Shown here: one piece after another, positions 42,142 through 50,472 of the stretch
Numbering within the stretch: position 1 is the first letter of the stretch
Layout: each line of letters opens with the position of its first letter
Source: CAZRKC01 sp964600665
GTDB taxonomy: Bacteria > Bacillota > SLNR01
Assembly: GCA_964600665.1 (NCBI GenBank)
Contig: CAZRKC010000011.1
Span: 1-63,962, forward strand
Direction: 5' to 3'
DNA length: 63,962 nt
Program-made: the position numbers and the translations under genes
The notes under the pieces: generated by a model
The model's input: the letters and a program-made list of their open reading frames with translations, nothing else
Database searches by the model: none
Told to the model about the DNA's origin: nothing

Positions 42142-44492
42142 CCTCCATTCCTCCCTTCCCGTCGGAATTTACCTGCGATTGCTTTCAGATTCTCTTGCTT
42201 TTGGCGGGCCTCCTTCTTTGCCGGATCCACTTTGGGTTCATAATTCCGACCTAGTAACAGGTGCATCAGGTAAATGGCACCCTCCTTGTCCAACGGCTGA
42301 TTGAAGTGGGAGCACTTAGCTGAATGAATGCAACCGGGACAACCATCTTCACACAAACAAGACTGGACCGCCTCCAAAGTGGCCTCTAGCAATGCCTGGA
42401 TATCTTCGTAAGCCGTCTCACTAAAGCCAACACCCCCGTGGTATGCATCGTGGATGAAAATCGTTGGGCAATCTGTTTGGGCATGGCGGACCGTGGATAA
42501 ACCACCAATGTCGTTGCGGTCGCACATCACGAACAAAGGTAATAAGCCAATGGCAGCATGCTCAACCGCATGCAGAGATCCCATCAGATCCAGTCCGGCT
42601 TTTTTGATTGCACCGGCCATGTCTTCATTGACCATCAACCAAGTCCCCACGGTTTCCAGAATCTGTTCAGGCAAGTCCAAATCACCGCTTCCCAGTACCT
42701 GCCCGCCAATCTCATGCTTTTTGATAAACCCCGTTACTTTTGTAGTCACTTTCAACAGTCCGCTGGCGATCTGATTGCCATTGAACATTTTTTCCTTTTG
42801 GATGTCCAGAATCTCAGTGGTTTTATCCCGTCGGACCATGGTATAGTAGTCCACTTCCGTCTCGTCCAGAAATGCCAGTTGTTTGTCCAAATCCAAAGTC
42901 CTTACCACATAAGTCGCACCCTGATGCATATAAACAGCACCGGGATGCACTTCAGAATAGGCCGTCCCCCCATCGACCACACCAATTAAGCGATTGTCTT
43001 TACCGGCATCCCGCAACTGAAAGGTATCGGGAGATGCAGAGCGGATACTGAAATGTTCCGCCGGGTATCCTTCACCAGCATAATAATAGTGATCATCGGA
43101 CCGAATAACCAAACCATCTTCTTCAAGAATCGCTAACAAATCCAGGAACACATCTCCCCAGACTTGATGATCTTGAACATCCACCGGGAGTTCGTGGGCT
43201 GCGCAAACGACATGATTCATGAGGATATACGGATTGGAAGGATCGATCAACGCCTTTTCCGTGGGGCGCGTAAACAGCGCATCTGTATGACGGATAAAGA
43301 AGAGATCCAATGGATTATTGACTGCAATGAAAAATACCAGGGATTCGCCAAAACGCCTACCGACTCTCCCCGCTTGCTGCCAGGTGGATGCAATGGTCCC
43401 CGGGAATCCGGCAATGATACAGGTATCCAAATCCCCCACATCGATCCCTAATTCCAAAGCATTGGTAGCAATCACACCAAGTGCTTTCCCGTTAAAAAGG
43501 GCACCTTCAATTGCCCGCCTCTCTTTTGGCAAGTATCCGCCACGATAGGACAGAACGCTGTCTGCCATCTTGGGGTCTTTCAGTTGACGCCGACTATGGC
43601 GAAGCATCCGCTCGGCAGCTTGTCTTGCCCGTGAAAATACAATGGTACGTGCTTTTTGCCGGATGAGCTCAGCAAATAGCCACGCCGCCTCGTGAACCAG
43701 GCTCACTGTCTGGGGTTGTTTCCACAGAATAAAATGACGAACCCCCTGGGGAGCCCCATTATCATCGATCACCGTGACCGACCGGCCGGTGAGCATTTCC
43801 GCGTGGGGTCCCGGGTTGGCTATAGTCGCTGAACACATAATAAAGATTGGATCAGACCCATGATAACGGCAAATTCGCTGCAACCGGCGAATGATGTGTC
43901 CGACATGGGTACCAAACACCCCTCGGTACATATGAATCTCATCGATCACCACATATTTGAGCCCTGAAAAGAAGTGGTGCCACTTGAGGTGGTTGGGCAG
44001 AATCCCGCGATGAACCATATCCGGATTTGTGACAATGATCCGACCATTCTCCCGCATCTGCACCTTGCCATCATCGGGGGTGTCCCCGTCATAAATTGAC
44101 GTGGAAAGATTCGGAACTATTTCTGTTAAGGTCTCATGCTGATCCTGACTTAACGCTTTTGTCGGAAAGATATAGAGTGCTCTGGCTTCACTATCGTGGA
44201 GTAAACGATCTAATACCGGCAGATTGTAGCAAAGCGTCTTTCCCGATGCGGTGGGTGTCACGACCACCACATCATCACCGCGCCGAACCGCATCCACCGC
44301 GTCCGCTTGGTGCAGATAAAGGCTTTGGATCCCTTGTTGGGCAAGAAACCCCTCAATTTGCGGGTGAAAACCTGCAGCCGCAAAACGGGTCTTCGGTTCT
44401 CGAGCCGGAATCGTCTCGATATGAACGATTTGCCCTTGGTATCCTGGATGAGCCTGTACCGCACGTAATATTTTCTGAGTATCCATGGTCAT
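42138..44492 (-). CDS. mrfA: MrfA/YprA-like DEAD/DEAH helicase with DUF1998
   Basis: A 784-aa SF2 DNA helicase: TPTASGKTLCYNLPVLDRLL (motif I), YIFPTKALSQDQ (Ia), VVIDEIHMYRGVFGTHVG (DEIH box), CSATIANP (III), and in domain 2 FSRARQAAERML, ATNALELGIDVGDLD and QQAGRVGRRF (VI). The C-terminal DUF1998 domain carries four cysteines in CLCEDGCPGCIHSAKC, likely a zinc site. It is the YprA/MrfA type, acting with the exonuclease encoded next to it in excision of bulky or crosslinked lesions. Confidence 0.92.
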   Translation of the reverse strand: MTMDTQKILRAVQAHPGYQGQIVHIETIPAREPKTRFAAAGFHPQIEGFLAQQGIQSLYLHQADAVDAVRRGDDVVVVTPTASGKTLCYNLPVLDRLLHDSEARALYIFPTKALSQDQHETLTEIVPNLSTSIYDGDTPDDGKVQMRENGRIIVTNPDMVHRGILPNHLKWHHFFSGLKYVVIDEIHMYRGVFGTHVGHIIRRLQRICRYHGSDPIFIMCSATIANPGPHAEMLTGRSVTVIDDNGAPQGVRHFILWKQPQTVSLVHEAAWLFAELIRQKARTIVFSRARQAAERMLRHSRRQLKDPKMADSVLSYRGGYLPKERRAIEGALFNGKALGVIATNALELGIDVGDLDTCIIAGFPGTIASTWQQAGRVGRRFGESLVFFIAVNNPLDLFFIRHTDALFTRPTEKALIDPSNPYILMNHVVCAAHELPVDVQDHQVWGDVFLDLLAILEEDGLVIRSDDHYYYAGEGYPAEHFSIRSASPDTFQLRDAGKDNRLIGVVDGGTAYSEVHPGAVYMHQGATYVVRTLDLDKQLAFLDETEVDYYTMVRRDKTTEILDIQKEKMFNGNQIASGLLKVTTKVTGFIKKHEIGGQVLGSGDLDLPEQILETVGTWLMVNEDMAGAIKKAGLDLMGSLHAVEHAAIGLLPLFVMCDRNDIGGLSTVRHAQTDCPTIFIHDAYHGGVGFSETAYEDIQALLEATLEAVQSCLCEDGCPGCIHSAKCSHFNQPLDKEGAIYLMHLLLGRNYEPKVDPAKKEARQKQENLKAIAGKFRREGRNGG

Positions 44493-44573
44493 GACCTGCC
44501 TGTCAATGGAATGTATGTTCGGTCATTTTTTATATTCGCGTTTCTTCTCAAGTTTCCTTTTTCCTTCACCCAC

Positions 44574-44602
44574 TTGGTAAATACGGCATCACCATGTATA
44601 AT
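44574..44602 (+). promoter_or_regulatory. Promoter of the CMD-family gene
   Basis: -35 TTGGTA (44574-44579) and a perfect -10 TATAAT (44597-44602) with 17-base spacing, 31 bases before ATG 44634, which has GGGAGG upstream. Confidence 0.72.
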
Positions 44603-44633
44603 GGAACCAGAATAAGAAAAGGGAGGTTGACTC

Positions 44634-44939
44634 ATGAGCAAATTCGTCCCTGGCTTTGTGGAAGTATTCCGGCAATATGACCCCAAGATGGTGGAAATGG
44701 TGGCAGATATGCGCGAGCACGCCATGGCACCCGGTGCTTTAGACACGAAAACCAAACTGTTGATTGCCATGGCTTTGGATGCTGCCCTCGGCGCAGAGCA
44801 TGGGGTCACAACATTATCTGATGCGGCCCGCAAAGCGGGTGCCAGCGAAGCGGAAATCGTAGAAACATTAAGAATCGTCTACTACATCTCTGGAGTCGGG
44901 TCTTTGTCCACTTCATCCCACGCATACAAAACAGAATAG
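44634..44939 (+). CDS. Carboxymuconolactone decarboxylase (CMD/AhpD-fold) protein without cysteines
   Basis: A 101-aa all-helical CMD-family protein: KTKLLIAMALDAALGAEHGV aligns with the AhpD-like segment that normally reads GCexCxxxH. Here the two redox cysteines are Ala and Gly and the His is absent; the protein has no cysteine at all. It therefore cannot be an alkylhydroperoxidase reductase. It could be a lactone-binding or decarboxylase-like member, or a structural relic. Single gene with its own promoter and terminator. Confidence 0.85.
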   Translation: MSKFVPGFVEVFRQYDPKMVEMVADMREHAMAPGALDTKTKLLIAMALDAALGAEHGVTTLSDAARKAGASEAEIVETLRIVYYISGVGSLSTSSHAYKTE

Positions 44940-44945
44940 TCACAA

Positions 44946-44973
44946 AAAGAGGCGGACACATGTCCGCCTCTTT
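44946..44973. terminator. Bidirectional terminator, CMD gene and kdgK
   Basis: AAAGAGGCGGACA and TGTCCGCCTCTTT form a perfect 13-bp stem with a 2-base loop. T runs follow on both strands (TTTGAC on plus, TTTTTGTG on minus), between two convergent stops. Confidence 0.9.
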
Positions 44974-44975
44974 GA

Positions 44976-45968
44976 CTATCGTTTCATCGCAAGTCCGCCC
45001 TTGCCACGGATCAAACCCTCGACTTCAGCCAGAGTACTCCAGCTAAAATCACCGGTATTGGTATATTTGAGGGCTGCTGTTGCATTTCCGTATTTCAGTG
45101 CAGTCTCCACATCATGGTCCTTCTTGAGGTAGGCATAAAGAAATCCCGCCGCAAACGCATCGCCACCGCCGATTCGATCTGCAATCTCCACTTCGATGGG
45201 AATATCCTCGTACAGAACATTCTCTGCATACGCCACCGCCCGCCACGCCATTCTCAATACCGAGTGCTTATCCGATCGCATCAACCCAATAATGGGAATA
45301 CCGAATGACTTCTCAATATTCGCTGCCACTTCCCGGACATCGGTGCCCGTGATTGCAAATATCTGTTTCATTTCACCCACCGACGAAAAGAGAATGTCGA
45401 CTTGAGACAAAAGCGGTGTTAAGCATGCTCTGGCTGCGTCTTCACTCCAGAGTTTTGCCCGGTAGTTGATATCAAAACTGACGGTCACGCCTGCTTTTTT
45501 CGCTGCCCGGATGGAGTCGGTGGTGGCTTGAGCGCAAGCCGCACTCAGTGCCGGTGTGATCCCTGTTACATGATAATGTTTCACATCCAAAAACATAGCA
45601 TCCCAGTCAATACTTGCCGGATCCATGCGACAGATAGCTGAATCTGCCCTGTCGTAAATCAAGTCCCCACCCCGGGGGTTTGTACCTGCTTCTACAAAAT
45701 AGAGTCCCATTCGATCATCACTCGACCACAGGATCCTGGACACATCGACACCCTGTTCCCGAATCTTGTTGCGAGCCATTCTCCCCAGACTGTTATCGGG
45801 GAGTCTGGTGATGTATGCAGTATCCAGTCCCAGTCTGCCAGCACCAATCGCAACATTGAGTTCAGTTCCACCTACATGTGCCTCCAGCAATGTCGTCTGT
45901 TCAAACCGCTGATACCCCGGTGGCGATAACCTGATCATAACTTCTCCAAAAGACAGCAGATCCTTCAC
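44976..45968 (-). CDS. kdgK: PfkB-family 2-keto-3-deoxygluconate kinase
   Basis: A 330-aa sugar kinase: SFGEVMIRLSPPGYQRFEQT at the start, HVGGTELNVAIGAGRLGL (the GG substrate motif), and DRIGGGDAFAAGFLYAYL with the catalytic Asp near residue 285. SFDINYRAKLWS supports the KDG kinase subgroup. It phosphorylates KDG to KDPG in the Entner-Doudoroff-type breakdown of sugar acids. The GTG start follows GGAGGGG. It lies 11 bases after the KDPG aldolase gene, which uses its product. Confidence 0.9.
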   Translation of the reverse strand: MKDLLSFGEVMIRLSPPGYQRFEQTTLLEAHVGGTELNVAIGAGRLGLDTAYITRLPDNSLGRMARNKIREQGVDVSRILWSSDDRMGLYFVEAGTNPRGGDLIYDRADSAICRMDPASIDWDAMFLDVKHYHVTGITPALSAACAQATTDSIRAAKKAGVTVSFDINYRAKLWSEDAARACLTPLLSQVDILFSSVGEMKQIFAITGTDVREVAANIEKSFGIPIIGLMRSDKHSVLRMAWRAVAYAENVLYEDIPIEVEIADRIGGGDAFAAGFLYAYLKKDHDVETALKYGNATAALKYTNTGDFSWSTLAEVEGLIRGKGGLAMKR

Positions 45969-45979
45969 AAAATCCCCTC

Positions 45980-46627
45980 CTAAATACCCCGGCTTTCTTT
46001 AACTTTTGCAGAAAACTGCTTTGCCATTTCCACCGTGCTGGAGTAATCGCCAGTAGCCAGTGCTTGCCGGGTCAATTCGCTGCCAACACCGACACCCACC
46101 ACGCCTGCAGCAAACCAATCTGGAATCGTTTCCAAACTGACGCCGCCTGTTGGCATCAGAGGTGCATACGGCAGTGGACCCCGGATTGCTTTGACACCTT
46201 TGGGCCCAATCACCTCGCCCGGAAACATTTTGATGATATCGCCGCCCGCCTCCATGGCTTTCAATACTTCGGTAACGGTCATGGCTCCGGGCATGGATAC
46301 TTTTTGGTAGCGGTGACACATTCTCACAACACCCTCATCCAAACCCGGAGAGACAATAAATTCGGCTCCAGCCAGAATTGCCATCCGTGCTGTCTCTGTA
46401 TCCAATACGGTTCCCGCCCCCACCAGCAGTTCATGGCTCGCATACTGCCCCCGCAGCGCCCGGATTACTTCCAGAGCACCAGGCACCGTCAATGTGATTT
46501 CGATAATATCGATACCACCCTCTTTCAGTGCCTCTGCCAGCAGCATCGCCTTCTCAAGGGAGGGCGCCCGAACCACGGCAATCAAACCTTTTTCAAAGAT
46601 ACGACTGAGATTGATCGTCTTTTCCAT
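45980..46627 (-). CDS. eda: KDPG/KHG aldolase
   Basis: A 215-aa class I aldolase: LIAVVRAPSLEKAMLLAEAL, GIDIIEITLTVPGALEVI with Glu, VGAGTVLDTETARMAILAGA, EFIVSPGLDEGVV, and the Schiff-base region MPGAMTVTEVLKAMEAGGDI followed by IKMFPGEVIGPK with the catalytic Lys. It splits KDPG into pyruvate and glyceraldehyde 3-phosphate. ATG 46627 has AGGTG 8 bases upstream. It lies within the end of the methyltransferase gene (35-base overlap), an unusually long overlap. Confidence 0.93.
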   Translation of the reverse strand: MEKTINLSRIFEKGLIAVVRAPSLEKAMLLAEALKEGGIDIIEITLTVPGALEVIRALRGQYASHELLVGAGTVLDTETARMAILAGAEFIVSPGLDEGVVRMCHRYQKVSMPGAMTVTEVLKAMEAGGDIIKMFPGEVIGPKGVKAIRGPLPYAPLMPTGGVSLETIPDWFAAGVVGVGVGSELTRQALATGDYSSTVEMAKQFSAKVKESRGI

Positions 46628-47459
46628 GGGGTTCACCTGCTTTCACGGCCACGAACCGTCCATGGGCGATCCGTCCGGCCTGATAATCGTGAATAATAAT
46701 GTCCAGGGCCTCTGCTTCCTGACTAAATCGCTCTGCCCCCAATTTCGACTCCCAGTAATCCGATTCATCTCGAAGCTTCTGCCGCAGAAACAACCAATGC
46801 CTCAGCATCAGTGGTGTAATGTCTTCTGCTAAAGTGACTAGAAATCCGGCCTGCCGCATCATTCGTTGATACTCGATCAAGGTGTATGCTTCGTAGGTAA
46901 ATTCATCGTCAACGCCTCGGATCACATCATATTGCTCGCTGCGGACGCTATTGGTAAATACCAGCCGTCCCTCCGGTTTCAGAACACGACTGCACTCTTC
47001 GAACAAGCCCGGCGCATGCGGCCAGGAATCTTGCCCCCAGACCACATCAAAACCATCGGAATTAAAAGGCATATCAAATGCATCTCCCTGGACAAACTCC
47101 ACCCGATGGCCCAGCCCCATCACCCGGGTAATCCATTGGGCACCCCGGATCACTGCCGGGTGGATATCCAGACCAGTCACGCGACAGCCGTAATGCGTTG
47201 CCAGATAGCGGGCAGGCCCCCCTAAGTAGCATGCCACATCCAAGAGATGATCCTCAGCGGTCAACCCGACAATCGCCGCCAGATAATCCGTTGTTTCCAA
47301 TCCACCTAGATGAAACTGCTCTCCGCACAGATACGCCCAGTTGCCGTACAAAACATTAAAATCTTCCAGGACCCGCCCCAGTTTCGCAGAATCATGCAAT
47401 CCCCGGCGTTCCCATTCGACGACCAAATCCATCAACCGTTGGTCTGCTGCCTGTCTCAT
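46593..47459 (-). CDS. Class I SAM-dependent methyltransferase
   Basis: A 288-aa methyltransferase of the sarcosine/dimethylglycine-methyltransferase-like group. Motif I reads LLDVACYLGGPARYLA where DxGxGxGG is usual, then VTGLDIHPAVIRGA, EFVQGDAFDMPFNSDGFDVV and WGQDSWPHAPG (motif IV region). ATG 47459 is chosen because it follows the flavoprotein stop by 4 bases; the SD is weak, so coupling is likely. Position in a KDG-utilisation operon gives no clear function. The replaced glycines deserve a check of SAM binding. Confidence 0.82.
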   Translation of the reverse strand: MRQAADQRLMDLVVEWERRGLHDSAKLGRVLEDFNVLYGNWAYLCGEQFHLGGLETTDYLAAIVGLTAEDHLLDVACYLGGPARYLATHYGCRVTGLDIHPAVIRGAQWITRVMGLGHRVEFVQGDAFDMPFNSDGFDVVWGQDSWPHAPGLFEECSRVLKPEGRLVFTNSVRSEQYDVIRGVDDEFTYEAYTLIEYQRMMRQAGFLVTLAEDITPLMLRHWLFLRQKLRDESDYWESKLGAERFSQEAEALDIIIHDYQAGRIAHGRFVAVKAGEPHGKDDQSQSYL

Positions 47460-47463
47460 GGAA

Positions 47464-47940
47464 TTACTCTGCGCTGTCGGCACTGCGTTTGCCGGTAACC
47501 CGGTCCACACATATTTCCACCACGCAGGTCCGCATATCCGGCGCCGGATCCTCCAAAGCACGGCACACATATCCAGGAGAATATTTCTCCATGATCAATC
47601 GTAAAGCGTGACGCTTTGGCTCATCCTCGGTCAGAATTTTGGCTGTCCCAAAAGCCATGGCACTGCGATAATATGCAGACATTTTTGCTGGAAGCACTTG
47701 ATGCTCACTCACGACCACATAGGATACCTGGGGATGAGCCGATATGTTGTCCAGTTTATGCCCGACTGCAGCACTGTGAAAATAGATGGATCGCCCTTCA
47801 ACCGCATGATTTAGCACGACACCGTAGGGATGCCCATCAGCATCCATCGTCGCTAGAAAACCGATCTCCCCTTGACGGATGATATCCCAGGCCTCAACTT
47901 CGGTGAGAATCAAATCCTTTCGACGCATCTTCACTTCCAT
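47464..47940 (-). CDS. Pyridoxamine 5'-phosphate oxidase-family (NimA-like) flavoprotein
   Basis: A 158-aa split-barrel FMN-binding protein. EVEAWDIIRQGEIGFLATMD, YGVVLNHAVEGRSIYFHSAA and VVVSEHQVLPAKMSAYYRSA are typical of the family that includes 5-nitroimidazole reductase NimA. ATG 47940 follows AGGTG. First gene of the flavoprotein-methyltransferase-eda-kdgK unit, 60 bases after the DapA-like gene and its terminator. The actual substrate is unknown; the Nim name reflects similarity only. Confidence 0.85.
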   Translation of the reverse strand: MEVKMRRKDLILTEVEAWDIIRQGEIGFLATMDADGHPYGVVLNHAVEGRSIYFHSAAVGHKLDNISAHPQVSYVVVSEHQVLPAKMSAYYRSAMAFGTAKILTEDEPKRHALRLIMEKYSPGYVCRALEDPAPDMRTCVVEICVDRVTGKRSADSAE

Positions 47941-47966
47941 ATGTTCACCTACTTCTCAATTATTCA

Positions 47967-47996
47967 AAAGGCCACAAGCCGAAGCCTCTGGCCTTT
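47967..47996 (-). terminator. Terminator after the DapA-like gene
   Basis: AAAGGCCA and TGGCCTTT pair around a loop that itself contains GGCTTCGGCT, followed on the minus strand by TTGAATAATT. It lies 6 bases after the lyase stop. Confidence 0.75.
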
Positions 47997-48002
47997 CACT
48001 GA

Positions 48003-48920
48003 TTAAAGCAACGAAAGCTCTTTTTCAATATGATCAATCATATCCTTCAGTCGTGGCTTCACTTCATGGTAGTGGACTTCTTCCGCTTCAGTCAAAGGCT
48101 GGATGAACGGACCCATGGGGAACCCTCTGGTTTCCAATGCAGCCTTGAATCCGACCGGGAAAGGCACCGTCAACATCAGTCGGAGCAAAGGCAACAGCAA
48201 GTACTGAACCTTTTTCGCTTTTTCATGGTCTCCCGCCTTAAATGCATCGTAAATCTTGACCATCAGTTCAGGAACCACCGACGCAGAACCTGTCATGCTC
48301 CCTTTTCCGCCGGCACAGAGGAACGGATAAAATATTTGTTCCGAGCCGGTCAGGACATTGAATTCGACTTTCGTATTCTGCACAAAATCGATCACATGCG
48401 TCATATTGGTCATATTCGCGCTACTATCTTTGATTCCCACCACTTTTTCACGGGAACAGAGACTGCTGATCGTGGTTGGTGAGATTTCATTGGAGAATGC
48501 CGGGATATTATACAAAATGACCGGAATATCCACGGCTTCCAGGATCGCTTCAAAATATCGTTCGACCATTCCTTGCGTTACCTGATAATAGTATGGACCG
48601 CATACGACCACAGCCGCACAACCTGCTTTTTGGGCATGCCGGGCTACTTCGATCACATGGGCAGGATGGGTCGCTCCAGCACCAGGGGTCACCGGCACCC
48701 GGCCTTTGGCCTGGTCAGCAACGATATCGATCAGCTGTTTGCGTTGATCGAGGGTCATATGTGCAAACTCACCCACACTACTGACCGGGAATAAGCCGCT
48801 TACTTTCTTCTCAATAAAAAACTCCACCAAATCCCGGACCACTGGCTCATTGATCCGCCCATTGGCATCAAACGGTGTCAACATCGCTGGATAAACACCT
48901 TCTGGTTTAAACAATCTCAT
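48003..48920 (-). CDS. Dihydrodipicolinate synthase/N-acetylneuraminate lyase family aldolase
   Basis: A 305-aa class I aldolase. GVYPAMLTPFDANGRINEP, GLFPVSSVGEFAHMTLDQR (the SSxGE loop; DapA itself has GTTGE), VVCGPYYYQVTQ, VILYNIPAFSN with the Tyr, and EKVVGIKDSSANM with the Schiff-base Lys. It cleaves or forms a bond to pyruvate, as in 2-keto-3-deoxy sugar acid aldolase or NanA. The lack of the DapA GTTGE motif and the nearby KDG genes favour a sugar-acid aldolase over lysine synthesis. It lies 48 bases after the DUF2007-M20 gene. Confidence 0.88.
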   Translation of the reverse strand: MRLFKPEGVYPAMLTPFDANGRINEPVVRDLVEFFIEKKVSGLFPVSSVGEFAHMTLDQRKQLIDIVADQAKGRVPVTPGAGATHPAHVIEVARHAQKAGCAAVVVCGPYYYQVTQGMVERYFEAILEAVDIPVILYNIPAFSNEISPTTISSLCSREKVVGIKDSSANMTNMTHVIDFVQNTKVEFNVLTGSEQIFYPFLCAGGKGSMTGSASVVPELMVKIYDAFKAGDHEKAKKVQYLLLPLLRLMLTVPFPVGFKAALETRGFPMGPFIQPLTEAEEVHYHEVKPRLKDMIDHIEKELSLL

Positions 48921-48967
48921 CGCTCCCTTCTATCCTTTGTTATTCATTCATATTCGCCCACTGATGG

Positions 48968-50449
48968 TCAAATTCCCTTCTTTTGATATCCAGTTCGGTA
49001 ACGCAGAATCTCAAGTATCGTCAGTGCATAAATCTTGGCAGCTTCCACCACATCATCAACTTCCACATATTCATCATGGGTATGGGCCAATGCCGGATTA
49101 CCAGGACCTAAAATTACAGTGGGAATGCCCCTTTCGGCAAAAAAACGACCATCGCTCACCTGAGCATACCCCACCGGTTCATCCGGTAAGGATCGCCATC
49201 GCAGCACTTGGCGGATCACATGCACCAGATCCTCTTCAGGGTCCGTTTCAAAAGGGACACCTAAAACCTGAAATTCTCCATGAATCAGAAGATGGGGATG
49301 GAGTTCAGCTTGCGTCGTTAGAACTGCCTCCAATCCCTTGACAACGGCTTGGGTGTCCATACCCGGAATCGGGCGAATATCCACCGTGGCCTCACAAGAT
49401 TCAGCGACCATGTTTGTTTTGATCCCGCCGCGAATCGTGCCAAAATTAATGGATGGCGGCGGCGTCAATGGATGACGGTGTGGGCTCATATGCGTATAAA
49501 AATGATTTTTCACAGCAGCGAGGATTTCCATCATGCCCTCAATGGCATTAACCCCATCCCAGGGGGTGCTGGCATGGGCGCTTTTCCCTTCGGTGCGTAA
49601 ATGCAAGAATATGACCCCTTTTTCTGCAATTGCTGCCTGATTGTCGGTAATTTCACCGATCACTGCATAATCAGGCGCATAAAAACCACTCGAAAGCAGA
49701 TGGGCGGTGCCTTTTTCCCCTCCCGTTTCTTCATCGCAAACGGGATTGACCACGACAGAGCCCTGGAATTCCAACCCGCTGACCGCTAACGCTTTGACAG
49801 CCATGATCATGGCACATACGCTCCCTTTGGCATCTGCTGCCCCTCTGCCATGGATCCGTCCATCCCGAAGTTCCCCGCTGAAGGGTGAGTATGTCCACTT
49901 ACTTAAATCCCCTTCCGGCACGGTATCAATATGACTATTCAGAATAATACAGGGGTGGGTATTCCGGTTTAACCATGCCACAATGCTCTGCCGGCTCTCA
50001 TCAACACTGACCGTCTCGTATTCCGCCCCAAACGAATCCAGCTTATCGGCAATCACGCGGATGACCCGCCGGGTATGCCCCGGTGGGTTGATGGATTCGG
50101 TTCGAATCAGCTCCTGTAAAAAACCGATAATTTCATCCCGCATATCATCAATCAGCAGACTGATCCCTTGTCGTTCCTGTTCAGGATCAGCCTCATCGTG
50201 AACGGCGGATGATCCGTAATCAGCCAACACACCGTTTGCTCGGTCCTTCCATTCTGCTGGGACCAGAATTTCTGCCTCTGCCATCAGACCGACATTGACC
50301 GGATAGATATCAGACAAAGGGCCTGCCTGCATTTCAACAGGGATTCCCTTTGACTCCAAATACCCTTTCATGATCTCTCCTTCTGTTCGGTTCGGTGCTT
50401 TGATCAATAGGACCCATTCTGTCTCTTGATTCGAATCGTCTTTTGTCAT
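48968..50449 (-). CDS. DUF2007 domain fused to an M20 deacylase
   Basis: A 493-aa protein. Residues about 10-85 form a DUF2007-type domain (EWVLLIKAPNRTEGEIMKGY, then LESKGIPVEMQAG and ILVPAEWKDRANGVLADY), usually a free 70-aa protein. Residues 110-490 are an ArgE/DapE-type M20 enzyme: LNSHIDTVPEGDLSKW, HGRGAADAKGSVCAMIMA, NPVCDEETGGEKGTAHLLSS with catalytic Glu, and GPGNPALAHTHDEYVEVDD with the last His. The N-terminal domain may bind ligand or regulate. ATG 50449 fits GAGAGG at 8 bases. It lies 23 bases after the DUF401 permease gene, so imported acyl-amino acids are a plausible substrate. Confidence 0.85.
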   Translation of the reverse strand: MTKDDSNQETEWVLLIKAPNRTEGEIMKGYLESKGIPVEMQAGPLSDIYPVNVGLMAEAEILVPAEWKDRANGVLADYGSSAVHDEADPEQERQGISLLIDDMRDEIIGFLQELIRTESINPPGHTRRVIRVIADKLDSFGAEYETVSVDESRQSIVAWLNRNTHPCIILNSHIDTVPEGDLSKWTYSPFSGELRDGRIHGRGAADAKGSVCAMIMAVKALAVSGLEFQGSVVVNPVCDEETGGEKGTAHLLSSGFYAPDYAVIGEITDNQAAIAEKGVIFLHLRTEGKSAHASTPWDGVNAIEGMMEILAAVKNHFYTHMSPHRHPLTPPPSINFGTIRGGIKTNMVAESCEATVDIRPIPGMDTQAVVKGLEAVLTTQAELHPHLLIHGEFQVLGVPFETDPEEDLVHVIRQVLRWRSLPDEPVGYAQVSDGRFFAERGIPTVILGPGNPALAHTHDEYVEVDDVVEAAKIYALTILEILRYRTGYQKKGI

Positions 50450-50472
50450 GTCAATCACCTCTCTGGAATCAT

